A stretch of 50,565 bases of DNA from positions 1 to 50,565 of the forward strand of contig NZ_CAJQNT010000037.1 of assembly GCF_905479755.1 (NCBI RefSeq). The letters run 5' to 3'. The notes below the pieces were generated by a model. The model ran no database searches, was not told the DNA's origin, and saw only the letters and a program-made list of their open reading frames with translations. Shown here one piece after another: positions 19,250 to 30,686 of this stretch. Each line of letters begins with the position of its first letter. The stretch's first letter is position 1. Source of the DNA: an uncultured Schumannella sp. (GTDB lineage: Bacteria > Actinomycetota > Actinomycetes > Actinomycetales > Microbacteriaceae). Position numbers and translations under genes: made by a program.

Positions 19250-19872
19250 GCGATACCAGCACGGACGCGACGTCCGGGCCGACCGAACACCCGAAGTCGG
19301 CCCCGGCCGACCGCGAAACGGCCGGCCCTCTCGATGAGAGCGAAGCGAATGCCGTCCGCCCTTACGTCGATCTGGGGGGCGTGAAGATCCTGCCTCGACC
19401 CGAATTGGCGCTGCGCCTCGAGGTGGAAGAGGGAAGCAAGCGCGTCGTCGCGGTCGCGCTCGACTTCGCGGAGTCGACGCTTCAGGTGCAGCCGTTCGCC
19501 GCGCCGCGCTCGAGCGGCCTGTGGCATGAGATCCGCGCTCAGATCGCTGATCAGATCCGCAAGCAGGGCGGTTCGGTGGCGGAGGCGAACGGATCGCTCG
19601 GGCCGGAGCTGCACGCCCAGATCCCGGCAACCGGTCAGCAGGGCGGGTCGCGTCTCGCGCGTTTCGTCGGCGTCGACGGTCCGCGATGGTTCCTCCGCGG
19701 CGTGATCAGCGGCAAGGCGGCGGTCGATGCGGAGGCCGCGGCCAAGATCGAGGAGCTGTTCCGCAGCGTCGTCGTGGTGCGCGGCGCGACGCCGATGCCG
19801 CCGCGTGACCTGATTCCGCTGCACGTGCCCGCGTCGGCTCAGGATCCGCGGTCCGGCGACGCCGCGTCATGA
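19246..19872 (+). CDS. DUF3710 family protein
   Basis: This 208-aa soluble protein matches the actinobacterial DUF3710 family, which usually follows dut. The first ~35 residues are polar and probably disordered. The core begins at PYVDLGGVKILPRP. A conserved WFLRGVISG segment lies near 150. The GTG start overlaps the dut stop, and the ATG of the next gene overlaps its own stop. The function is unknown. Confidence 0.85.
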   Translation: MSDTSTDATSGPTEHPKSAPADRETAGPLDESEANAVRPYVDLGGVKILPRPELALRLEVEEGSKRVVAVALDFAESTLQVQPFAAPRSSGLWHEIRAQIADQIRKQGGSVAEANGSLGPELHAQIPATGQQGGSRLARFVGVDGPRWFLRGVISGKAAVDAEAAAKIEELFRSVVVVRGATPMPPRDLIPLHVPASAQDPRSGDAAS

Positions 19873-20615
19873 GCGAACCTCGCTCCGATGGCCCCGCGGC
19901 CGAGGCGGGGGATGCGCGCGACGCGGTCAGCGACGCCTTCGCCGAGGCGGCGCGTCGCTCCGCGGTCGCGCGTGTTGTGCCGGGCCAAGAGCCGACGGGC
20001 GCGGCGCTCTGGGCTGCTGTCGGTGGCGTCCGCGGGATCATCGAGTCGATCCTGCCGGGCGTGCTCTTCTTGGTGCTGTTTACCGCGACCGGCGAGGTCG
20101 TGCTGTCGGTGCTGGCTCCCGTCGTGGTCGCGGTCACGTTCATCGCGGTGCGACTGATTCGTCGCGAACCGCTCGGTTCGGCGATCGCGGGAGCCTTCGG
20201 CATCGCGTTGTCGGCTGGCATCGCCTTGTTCACGGGCGATGCGCGCGACAACTTCCTCGTCGGCTTTGTCATCAACGCGGGCATCACCCTCGCGATGGTG
20301 GTCAGTCTGGTGGCGCGGTGGCCGTTCATCGGGGCGATCGTCGGAATCGTCGCGGGAGATCGCGGATGGCGCGCCGACAAGGCGAAGTTCCGCGTTGCGG
20401 TGGTCGCCACGCTGCTCTGGGCGGCGTTCCCGCTTGTTCGCCTCGCGGTCGAACTCCCGCTGTATGTCACCGAGCAGACCTCGGCGCTCGCCACGGCCAA
20501 GCTCCTGCTCGGCGTGCCGCTGTATGCGATCGTGTTGTGGGTGACCTGGCTGCTGGTGCGCAGCGCCTGGACTTTCGGCATGTCGGAGTCGGATTCTGCC
20601 GAGCAGACGCGCTAA
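19869..20615 (+). CDS. DUF3159 membrane protein
   Basis: This 248-aa polytopic membrane protein has about six hydrophobic segments and matches the actinobacterial DUF3159 family. A soluble N-terminus of ~45 residues precedes the first segment; RLIRREPLGSAIAG lies between TM2 and TM3. The ATG overlaps the DUF3710 stop (ATGA). It closes the dut operon. The function is not known. Confidence 0.82.
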   Translation: MSEPRSDGPAAEAGDARDAVSDAFAEAARRSAVARVVPGQEPTGAALWAAVGGVRGIIESILPGVLFLVLFTATGEVVLSVLAPVVVAVTFIAVRLIRREPLGSAIAGAFGIALSAGIALFTGDARDNFLVGFVINAGITLAMVVSLVARWPFIGAIVGIVAGDRGWRADKAKFRVAVVATLLWAAFPLVRLAVELPLYVTEQTSALATAKLLLGVPLYAIVLWVTWLLVRSAWTFGMSESDSAEQTR

Positions 20616-20617
20616 TA

Positions 20618-20635
20618 TATCTTGACGTCGAGATA
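20618..20635. promoter_or_regulatory. 18-bp near-palindrome upstream of acnA
   Basis: TATCTTGAC followed by GTCGAGATA forms an 18-bp palindrome with eight of nine base pairs matching. It starts 2 bp after the DUF3159 stop and ends about 22 bp before a good promoter for acnA. The symmetry suggests a dimeric regulator site. I cannot assign the protein. Confidence 0.5.
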
Positions 20636-20656
20636 AATCGACGAACGCGACTCCGG

Positions 20657-20684
20657 TTGAACACCATCCCGCGGGGCTTAGGCT
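20657..20684 (+). promoter_or_regulatory. Putative SigA-type promoter of acnA
   Basis: TTGAAC at 20657-20662 and TAGGCT at 20679-20684 are separated by 16 bp. Transcription would begin near 20691 and leave a leader of ~75 nt before the acnA GTG. The -10 overlaps TTAGGCTTGCCT, a loose half-match to the iron-regulator (IdeR/DtxR) box. Confidence 0.5.
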
Positions 20685-20768
20685 TGCCTTGCTGGACGAC
20701 GCCGAGCGTCGCGAACAGGATGAGTGTGCGGCGAGGAGATCGCTGCGGACGGTAGAGGGAGACCCACA

Positions 20769-23585
<2,817 letters not shown>

Positions 23586-23594
23586 GCTCGACTC

Positions 23595-25544
23595 ATGTCG
23601 ATTCTCGAGTCCATCCGGTCGCCTCGCGACCTGGATGGCCTGTCGCCGGAAGAGCTCACTCAGCTCTCAGACGAGATCCGCCGCTTCTTGGTCACCGAGG
23701 TGTCCAAGACCGGCGGACACCTCGGGCCGAACCTCGGCGTGGTCGAGCTGACGATGGCGATCCATCGTGTTTTCGACTCCCCGCGGGACGCGGTGATCTT
23801 CGACACCGGACACCAGAGCTACGTGCACAAGCTGCTGACCGGGCGGCAGGACTTCTCTCTGCTGCGCCAGCGCGGCGGCCTGGCCGGCTACCCGCAGCGC
23901 GCCGAGTCCGAGCACGACATCGTCGAGAGCTCGCACGCCTCGAGTTCGCTCAGTTGGGCCGACGGGATCTCCCGCGCCTTCGCGATGACCGGTCAGAATG
24001 ACCGCTACGTGGTGGCGGTCGTCGGCGACGGCGCCCTGACCGGCGGCATGACGTGGGAGGCGCTCAACAACATCAGCGACGACAACTCGCGTCGACTGAT
24101 CATCGTCGTCAATGACAACGGGCGTTCCTACGCTCCGACGATCGGCGGCATGGCGCGCTTCCTCAGTAGCGTGCGCACCCGTCGCGCGTATCGTCGGCTG
24201 TACTTCACGAGCCGAGAGCTGTTCAACCGGCTCGGTCCGGTCGGCCGGGCGGTCTACCGCGGCACGCGAGGTGCCGTTCGCGGATTCCTGGCGCGCTTCA
24301 GCAACAACGAGGCGCTCTATTCGAACCTCGACATCAAATACGTCGGGCCGGTCAACGGCCACGACCAGCGCGCGCTCGAGCAGGCCTTCCGCCAGGCCAA
24401 GGAGTACGACGCCCCCGTGATTGTGCACGCGATCACGCAGAAGGGCTGGGGGTACGAGCCCGCACTCGCCGATGTTGCCGACCAGTTCCACGCCGTGGGA
24501 CAGATCGACCCCGAGACCGGCGAACCCGTGGATTCGGCAAGCCGGCCCTCCTGGACGAGCGTCTTCGCTGACGAGATCGTCGATCTCGCCGATGGCGACG
24601 AGCGCATCATCGGCATCACCGCCGCGATGCTCCGGCCGACCGGGCTGCACCGCCTGGCGGAGAAGTACCCCGATCGCGTGCTCGATGTCGGCATCGCCGA
24701 GCAGCACGCCGTGGCGAGCGCCGCCGGACTCGCCTTCGGCGGTCTGCACCCCGTCGTGGCGCTCTACGCGACGTTCGTGAATCGTGCCTTCGACCAGGTG
24801 CTCATGGACGTCGCCCTGCACAAGGCGGGCGTGACCTTCGTGCTCGACCGGGCCGGCGTCACCGGTCCCGACGGCGCGAGCCACCACGGAATGTGGGACC
24901 TGGCCATTCTCCAGGTCGTTCCGAACATCCGGATCGCCGCGCCGCGCGACGCGACCCGGTTGCGCGAAGAACTCGGCGAGGCCGTCGCGGTGCAGGATGC
25001 CCCCACCGTCGTGCGCTTTTCCAAGGGCAGCGTCGGCACCGAGTTCGATGCGGTGCGCCGCACGGATGACGGCGTCGATGTGTTGCGGGAGGCGGGGCAC
25101 CGCGACGTGCTGATCGTCACCGTCGGCCCGATGGCGAAGCTCGGCCTGCAGGTGGCCGAGCGTCTGGCCGCGCAGGGAATCGGCGCAACCGTCGTGGACC
25201 CGCGTTGGGTGGTGCCGGTGCCCGCCAGCATCATCGAGATGGCCGCCACCTACCGCCTCGTCGTCTCGATCGAGGACGGCATCCGCGTGGGCGGGGTCGG
25301 TACGCGGATCCGCCAAGACCTGCGCGCCGCCGGCGTCGACACCGCCGTCGACGAGTTGGGCCTTCCCGACGAGTTCCTCGACCATGCCTCCCGCGACGAG
25401 ATCCTCGAGCAGGTCGGGTTGACCGACCAGCGGATCGCGCGCGACATCGTGGCGCAGGTGCTCGGAACGAGGATTCCCGTCGCGAGGCCCCTCCCGGAGG
25501 AGCTCTCCCTCGGTTCGGACCGGATCGACGCCGAGCACGAGTAA
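23595..25544 (+). CDS. dxs: 1-deoxy-D-xylulose-5-phosphate synthase
   Basis: Dxs condenses pyruvate and glyceraldehyde 3-phosphate, the first step of the MEP isoprenoid pathway. The protein is 649 aa. Thiamine diphosphate sites are seen: GHQSYVHKLLTGR near residue 73, the GDGALTGGMTWEALNN motif near 146, and the transketolase-type segment DRAGVTGPDGASHHG near 418. An active-site Glu lies in DVGIAEQHA near 365. The C-terminal domain is complete. It starts 9 bp after acnA with no ribosome site, probably from its own promoter. No other MEP gene is nearby. Confidence 0.96.
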   Translation: MSILESIRSPRDLDGLSPEELTQLSDEIRRFLVTEVSKTGGHLGPNLGVVELTMAIHRVFDSPRDAVIFDTGHQSYVHKLLTGRQDFSLLRQRGGLAGYPQRAESEHDIVESSHASSSLSWADGISRAFAMTGQNDRYVVAVVGDGALTGGMTWEALNNISDDNSRRLIIVVNDNGRSYAPTIGGMARFLSSVRTRRAYRRLYFTSRELFNRLGPVGRAVYRGTRGAVRGFLARFSNNEALYSNLDIKYVGPVNGHDQRALEQAFRQAKEYDAPVIVHAITQKGWGYEPALADVADQFHAVGQIDPETGEPVDSASRPSWTSVFADEIVDLADGDERIIGITAAMLRPTGLHRLAEKYPDRVLDVGIAEQHAVASAAGLAFGGLHPVVALYATFVNRAFDQVLMDVALHKAGVTFVLDRAGVTGPDGASHHGMWDLAILQVVPNIRIAAPRDATRLREELGEAVAVQDAPTVVRFSKGSVGTEFDAVRRTDDGVDVLREAGHRDVLIVTVGPMAKLGLQVAERLAAQGIGATVVDPRWVVPVPASIIEMAATYRLVVSIEDGIRVGGVGTRIRQDLRAAGVDTAVDELGLPDEFLDHASRDEILEQVGLTDQRIARDIVAQVLGTRIPVARPLPEELSLGSDRIDAEHE

Positions 25545-25660
25545 TCCGAACGTAACTCGGGGAATATTTGTCGGCTCCTCGGGTTATCGTGAAAGGCGCG
25601 TCGTCGACGACGCCTGCCGCCGTTTCGGCCCTTTCTCGACATCATCTGCTCGGAGTTCAC

Positions 25661-27157
25661 GTGTCCCACCATTCTGCTGCCGCTGCGGCGCTGCAGCGCG
25701 TCGAGCCTTTGTCGGCGCAGACGCGCCTCGCGCTGGTGCTGCTGCTCGCGGCGACCTTCGTCGTCTTCCTCAACGAGACGACGATGAGTGTCGCGATCCC
25801 CGAGATCATGGACGACCTGGCGGTGACCCCCGCGCTCGGCCAATGGCTCACCACGGCGTTCGCTCTCACGATGGCGGTCGTGATTCCGATCACGGGCTGG
25901 TTGCTGCAGCGTCTCAACACGCGACCGGTGTTCATCGTCGCGATGGCGCTGTTCAGCGCCGGCACCCTCCTGGCGGCGCTCGCCCCGACCTTCGGACTGC
26001 TCGTCGCGGCACGCGTGGTGCAAGCCACCGGCACCGCGGTCATGATGCCGCTGATGATGACGACCGTGCTGAGCCTCGTGCCGATGCACTCGCGCGGGCG
26101 CATTATGGGGCGCGTCTCGATCGTGATGTCGATGGCGCCCGCAGTCGGCCCGATGGTGGCCGGACTCATTCTCGCGGTCACCGCCTGGCGCGGCATCTTC
26201 TGGGTGATGCTGCCGATCGCCCTCGTCATGCTCGCGATCGGAATCGCTCGCGTGCCGAATGTCTCTGAGCCGCGTCGTGTTCCGCTGGACGTGATGTCGG
26301 TCATTCTGTCGGCATTCGCCTTCAGCGCCATCGTCTACGGCCTGTCGAGCTTCGGTGAAGCCGCGGAGGGCGAGGTGCTCGTCGCCCCGTGGATCCCGCT
26401 CACGATCGGCCTGGTGTTCCTGGTGGCCTTCATCGCCCGCCAGCTCGTGCTTCAGCGCACGGATGGCGCACTCCTCGACCTGCGGACGTTCCGGTCGCGC
26501 ACCTTCACCATCTCGGTCTCCATGCTCTCGATTGCCATGGTTGCGCTGTTCGGCATGGTGATCGTGCTGCCGATCTACACGGCTCGCGCTCTTGGGCTCG
26601 AGGCGGTGCAGACGGGACTGATTCTGCTGCCAGGAGGTCTGCTGATGGGGCTCATGGGGCCGCTCGTTGGACGCCTCTACGACCGTCTGGGCCCGCGACC
26701 GCTCGTGATCCCCGGTGCGGTGATCGTCAGCGTGGTGTTCTGGGGGCTCACCCTGATCTCGACCGAGACCCCGGTCGGAATGCTCATTGCCGCCCATGTG
26801 GCGCTCAGCGTCGGTCTCGCGCTCCTGTTCACGCCGCTGTTCACCTCGGGGCTCGGGGCGCTCCCGCCGCACCTGTACTCGCACGGCAGCGCCACGGTGA
26901 TGACCATCCAGCAGGTGGCGGGAGCGGCGGGCGCCGCGTTGTTCATCGCTTTCTTGACCATCGGGACGATCGCGACCGGCGCCGCCGACCCGAACCTCGC
27001 GACGCCCGAGCAGCTGGCGGTCGGGGTTCGACTGGCGTTCCTCACCGGCGCGATCGTGTCGGTCGTGCTGATTCCGGCGGCGTTCCTCGTCCAGCGCCCG
27101 GCGAAGCCGGAGCTCAGCGATGAGGAGCTTGAAGCGGCCGCGCCCGTCGGGCACTGA
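25661..27157 (+). CDS. MFS transporter, EmrB/QacA (DHA2) type
   Basis: This 498-aa protein has about 14 hydrophobic segments, the pattern of the 14-TM drug:H+ antiporter family. TM1 carries FLNETTMSVAIPEI, a form of the DHA2 LDxTIVNVALP signature in which the acidic residue is a Glu. The motif-C-like segment AVGPMVAGLI lies near 160. I chose the GTG at 25661, which has GGAG 8 nt upstream; the frame opens earlier but the extra residues are unlike the family. The 116-bp gap from dxs has no clear promoter. A drug or metabolite efflux role is inferred from family only. Confidence 0.88.
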   Translation: MSHHSAAAAALQRVEPLSAQTRLALVLLLAATFVVFLNETTMSVAIPEIMDDLAVTPALGQWLTTAFALTMAVVIPITGWLLQRLNTRPVFIVAMALFSAGTLLAALAPTFGLLVAARVVQATGTAVMMPLMMTTVLSLVPMHSRGRIMGRVSIVMSMAPAVGPMVAGLILAVTAWRGIFWVMLPIALVMLAIGIARVPNVSEPRRVPLDVMSVILSAFAFSAIVYGLSSFGEAAEGEVLVAPWIPLTIGLVFLVAFIARQLVLQRTDGALLDLRTFRSRTFTISVSMLSIAMVALFGMVIVLPIYTARALGLEAVQTGLILLPGGLLMGLMGPLVGRLYDRLGPRPLVIPGAVIVSVVFWGLTLISTETPVGMLIAAHVALSVGLALLFTPLFTSGLGALPPHLYSHGSATVMTIQQVAGAAGAALFIAFLTIGTIATGAADPNLATPEQLAVGVRLAFLTGAIVSVVLIPAAFLVQRPAKPELSDEELEAAAPVGH

Positions 27158-27169
27158 TCGCCAACGACG

Positions 27170-27200
27170 GCGGGCCGCCTCCGAAAGGGAGACGGCCCGC
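27170..27200. terminator. Bidirectional hairpin between MFS gene and fadB
   Basis: GCGGGCCGCCTCC, a GAAA loop and GGGAGACGGCCCGC form a stem of about 13 bp with one mismatch. It fills the gap between two convergent stop codons. The tetraloop and GC-rich stem are typical of high-GC terminators, though no T-run follows. Confidence 0.8.
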
Positions 27201-27217
27201 GAACGTTGGTGCTGAGC

Positions 27218-29374
27218 TCAGCTGACCCCCGCGATCCGCGGTTCGTGGAACGCGGCACCGAAGGCTCGCTCGCTCGCTCCCGCGCGGTCGAGGTAGGGGG
27301 TCGCGCCTCCCATCTGGAACGGCCACCCGGCGCCGAGAATCATGGCCAGGTCGATGTCCTCCGCGGCCGCGACGACGCCGTCGTCCAGCATCCGCTTGAT
27401 CTCGTCGGCGAGGCCATCCTCCAGCTGCACGCGCAGTTGCTCCGGCGTGAGGGGCTGGGCGTCGGCGGGACGGTGCTTCGCCACGATCGCGAGCGCCTTC
27501 TTGTCGTAGCCCTTCGTCTTGCCCTTGGAATCCTTCTCGAAGATGTGTCCGTACTCCGCGAGTTCGTGAAGCGCGGCGCTCTCGAAGAAGCGATCCGGGA
27601 AGGCGGCGTGGTGGGTGTCGAGCACGTGCGCGCCGACCTTGAGGCCGACCAGCTCGAGCAGCACGAACGGATCCATCGGCATCCCGAACGGGCGCACCGC
27701 CTCCACGACGTCGTCGAACGGCATTCCTTGCTCGACCGCGTGCATCGCCTCGCCGAGCACCTTGGCCAGCACGCGGTTGACGATGAAGCCGGGGGAGTCG
27801 GTGGTGATGATCGCGGTCTTGCGGAGCTTCGCGGCGATCGACATCGCGGTCGCGAGTGCCTCCTCGTCGGTCTTCGAGGCGTTGACCACCTCGATGAGCG
27901 GCATGACCGCCACCGGGTTGAAGAAGTGGAAGCCGACGAGACGTTCGGGATGAGCGAGCTTCGCACCGATCTCGTCGACGGACAGCGACGACGTGTTGGT
28001 TGCGAGAATCGCCTCCTCGGAGAGGAACGGCTCGACCTGGGCGAACACCTCCTGCTTGACCCCGACCTCCTCGAAGACGGCCTCGATGACCCAGTCGCAC
28101 CCGGCGAAATCGGCCTTGTCGGTCGTTCCCGTGACGAGAGCCTTCAACTGGTTCTTCTCGTCTGAGCCGATGCGACCCTTTTCGTGCAGGGCGTCGATCT
28201 CACCGCGGATGTAGTCGAGTCCCTTGTCGACGCGAGCCTGGTCCAGATCGGTGATGACCACCGGAACCTGGAGGCGTCGCACGAACAGGAGCGCGAACTG
28301 CGAAGCCATGAGCCCGGCGCCGAGCACGCCCACCTTGGTGACGCGGCGCGCAAGCTCCTTGGGCGGTGCGCCGGCGGGCTTCTTGGCGCGCTTCTGCACC
28401 AGGTTGAAGGCGTAGATCGAGGCGCGGAACTGGTCGCCGGCGATGAGTTCCGCGAGCGCGGCGTCCTCGGCGGCGAACCCGGTGGCCTTGTCGGTGTTCT
28501 TGGCCGCCTTGAGCAGCTCGAGTGCCGTGTAGGGGCTCTTGGCGACCCGACCGATCCGGCTCGCGAGCGTCTTCTCGGCGATGCCGATGGCGACGTCCCA
28601 CTTGACGGCGCGCTCCAGCTTGCCGGGCTCGTTCTTGCGCTTCACCTTGACCGTGCCACTCAGCACCCCGTCGGCCCAGCGCAGCGAATCCTCCAAGAAG
28701 GTCGCGGGACCGAACATCGCGTCCGCGATGCCGAGCTCGAACACCTGCGGGCCCTTGAGCATCCGGTTGTTCTTCAGCGGGTTGGAGATGATCACCTCGA
28801 GAGCGTTCTCGATGCCGATCAGGTTCGGAAGCAGCCACGCCCCGCCCCAGCCCGGGATCAGCCCGAGAAACACCTCGGGGAGCGCGAACGCCGGAACCGA
28901 GGAATCGACGGTGCGGTAGGTCGCGTTGAGACCGATCTCGACGCCGCCACCGAGGGCGAGTCCGTTGTAGAACACGAATGACGGCACGCCGAGCTCGTCC
29001 AGCTTGCCGAGCACGTGGTGGCCGAGCTGCGCCATCAGCAGACCCGTCTCGAAGTCGGGGATGTCTCCGACCCGCGACAGGTCGGCGCCGGCCGCGAAGA
29101 TGAACTGCTTTCCGGTGACGGCAACGCCGTCGATCTCTCCCGCGGCGGCCCGGGCGGTCAGCTCGTCGAGACGCTCGCCCAGCTCGACGAGCGTTTGCGG
29201 CCCGAGCGTGTTGGGACGCGTGTAGTCGCGATCGTTGTCGAGCGTGATGAGAGCGAGGGTCTTGCCGCTCGGCAGGGGGATGTCGCGCACGTACGAGTGC
29301 GCGACGACCTCGTCGGGGTCGAGCCCCAGCAGCTTCGAGAAGTCGGGGATTTCGGTCGTCTTCGTCGTGGCCAT
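27218..29374 (-). CDS. fadB: Bifunctional enoyl-CoA hydratase / 3-hydroxyacyl-CoA dehydrogenase
   Basis: This 718-aa protein performs the middle steps of fatty-acid beta-oxidation. The N-terminal crotonase domain has the oxyanion loop ALGGGVEIG near 165 and the second catalytic Glu in LPEVFLGLIPG near 190. The dehydrogenase domain begins near 345 with VGVLGAGLMASQ (NAD), followed by NTSSLS and the catalytic His in VGFHFFNPVAVMP near 512. The C-terminal domain is present. The ATG at 29374 follows the fadA stop by 5 nt, so fadA-fadB is an operon encoding a trifunctional complex. Confidence 0.93.
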   Translation of the reverse strand: MATTKTTEIPDFSKLLGLDPDEVVAHSYVRDIPLPSGKTLALITLDNDRDYTRPNTLGPQTLVELGERLDELTARAAAGEIDGVAVTGKQFIFAAGADLSRVGDIPDFETGLLMAQLGHHVLGKLDELGVPSFVFYNGLALGGGVEIGLNATYRTVDSSVPAFALPEVFLGLIPGWGGAWLLPNLIGIENALEVIISNPLKNNRMLKGPQVFELGIADAMFGPATFLEDSLRWADGVLSGTVKVKRKNEPGKLERAVKWDVAIGIAEKTLASRIGRVAKSPYTALELLKAAKNTDKATGFAAEDAALAELIAGDQFRASIYAFNLVQKRAKKPAGAPPKELARRVTKVGVLGAGLMASQFALLFVRRLQVPVVITDLDQARVDKGLDYIRGEIDALHEKGRIGSDEKNQLKALVTGTTDKADFAGCDWVIEAVFEEVGVKQEVFAQVEPFLSEEAILATNTSSLSVDEIGAKLAHPERLVGFHFFNPVAVMPLIEVVNASKTDEEALATAMSIAAKLRKTAIITTDSPGFIVNRVLAKVLGEAMHAVEQGMPFDDVVEAVRPFGMPMDPFVLLELVGLKVGAHVLDTHHAAFPDRFFESAALHELAEYGHIFEKDSKGKTKGYDKKALAIVAKHRPADAQPLTPEQLRVQLEDGLADEIKRMLDDGVVAAAEDIDLAMILGAGWPFQMGGATPYLDRAGASERAFGAAFHEPRIAGVS

Positions 29375-29379
29375 CCGTC

Positions 29380-30576
29380 TTACTTCTTTCCGGTGTAGTG
29401 CGGGTTTTCCCAGATGACGCTTCCGCCCTGGCCGAGACCGACGCACATGGCGGTGAGACCGAAGCGAACGTCGGGGCGCTCCTCGAACTGGCGGGCGAGC
29501 TGGATCATCAGACGGACACCCGAGGAGGCGAGCGGATGCCCGACGGCGATCGCGCCGCCCCACGGGTTGACGCGCGGGTCGTCGTCGTCGATGCCGAAGT
29601 GGTCGAGCAGCGAGAGCACCTGCACGGCGAAGGCTTCGTTGAGCTCGAACAGCCCGATGTCATCGATCGTCAGGCCTGCCTTGCGCAGGGCCTTCTCGGT
29701 GCTCGGGATCGGCCCGATGCCCATTACTTCGGGCTCCACGCCCGCGAAGGCGAAGCTCACGAGCTTCATCTTGACGGGAAGGTTGAACTCGGCGGCGGCA
29801 TCCGCGCTCGCGATGAGCGACACGGTGGCGCCGTCGGTGAGCGGGGAGGCGTTGCCAGCGGTGACGCGACCGTGCGGTCGGAACGGCGTCTTGAGACCGG
29901 CGAGACCTTCCATCGTGGTCTCGGGGCGCAGTCCCTCGTCCTTCGTGGCGAGTCCCCACCCCTCGTCGCTCTTGATGGCGACGGGGATTAGGTCGGGCTG
30001 GATCTTGCCCGCCTCGTAGGCGGCGGCGACCTTCTGCTGGCTCAGCATTCCGAAGCGGTCCGCGCGCTCCTTGGTGAGGGCGGGGAAGCGGTCGTGCAGG
30101 CGTTCGGCCGTGATGCCCATGTTGAGCGCATCCGGCGACACGAGCTTCTCGGAGAGGAAGCGCGGGTTCGGGTCGGCGTCGAAGCCCATCGGGTGGCGGC
30201 CCATGTGCTCGACGCCGCCGGCGATGGCGAGGTCATAGGCGCCGAAGGCGATCGCGCCCGCCACGGTCGTGACGGTGGTCATGGCGCCGGCGCACATCCG
30301 ATCGAGGGCGTAGCCGGGAACCGTGATCGGCAGGCCCGCAAGAATGGCGGCGGTGCGACCGAGGGTGAGCCCCTGGTCGCCGGTCTGAGTGGTCGCGGCG
30401 ATCGCGACGTCGTCGATGCGGTCCTGGGGCACATTGGGGTTGCGCTCGAGGAGTCCGATCATCGCCTTGACGATCAGGTCGTCGGCACGGGTGTTCCAGT
30501 ACTGACCCTTCTCGCCGGCTCGTCCGAAGGGAGTGCGAACTCCATCCACAAAGACGACTTCTTTTCCGTGGGCCAC
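29380..30576 (-). CDS. fadA: Acetyl-CoA C-acyltransferase (thiolase)
   Basis: The thiolase releases acetyl-CoA in the last step of beta-oxidation. The protein is 398 aa. The nucleophile is the Cys in DRMCAGAMTT near residue 91; the GGVEHMGRHPMG loop, the His in AIAVGHPLASSG near 350 and the second Cys in TAMCVGLGQGG near 380 complete the site. The GTG start has a strong AGGAGG site upstream. It heads the fadA-fadB operon; rnd lies 110 bp upstream on the same strand. Confidence 0.95.
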   Translation of the reverse strand: MAHGKEVVFVDGVRTPFGRAGEKGQYWNTRADDLIVKAMIGLLERNPNVPQDRIDDVAIAATTQTGDQGLTLGRTAAILAGLPITVPGYALDRMCAGAMTTVTTVAGAIAFGAYDLAIAGGVEHMGRHPMGFDADPNPRFLSEKLVSPDALNMGITAERLHDRFPALTKERADRFGMLSQQKVAAAYEAGKIQPDLIPVAIKSDEGWGLATKDEGLRPETTMEGLAGLKTPFRPHGRVTAGNASPLTDGATVSLIASADAAAEFNLPVKMKLVSFAFAGVEPEVMGIGPIPSTEKALRKAGLTIDDIGLFELNEAFAVQVLSLLDHFGIDDDDPRVNPWGGAIAVGHPLASSGVRLMIQLARQFEERPDVRFGLTAMCVGLGQGGSVIWENPHYTGKK

Positions 30577-30602
30577 GATGCCTCCTGAGCGTTCTCGAGC
30601 GA

Positions 30603-30619
30603 CCGCGGGATTTCCGCGG
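30603..30619. promoter_or_regulatory. CCGCGG inverted repeat upstream of fadA
   Basis: Two CCGCGG palindromes are separated by 5 bp in the 110-bp gap between rnd and fadA. They lie about 27 bp upstream of the fadA start, inside its likely leader. They could be an operator or a weak terminator hairpin for rnd. On the minus strand a TAGGAT hexamer lies farther upstream, near 30645. Confidence 0.25.
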
Positions 30620-30686
30620 CGGCGCAGACGGGAATAGTCCCGATCCTACGAAGGCGAGACGACTCCGTCGCGTCCTTTGATTCTTC

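Noticed and set aside
25250-27154. 634-codon minus-strand frame over dxs and the MFS gene
   Set aside because: Arg/His/Asp-rich composition and no family likeness; the plus strand is clearly coding.
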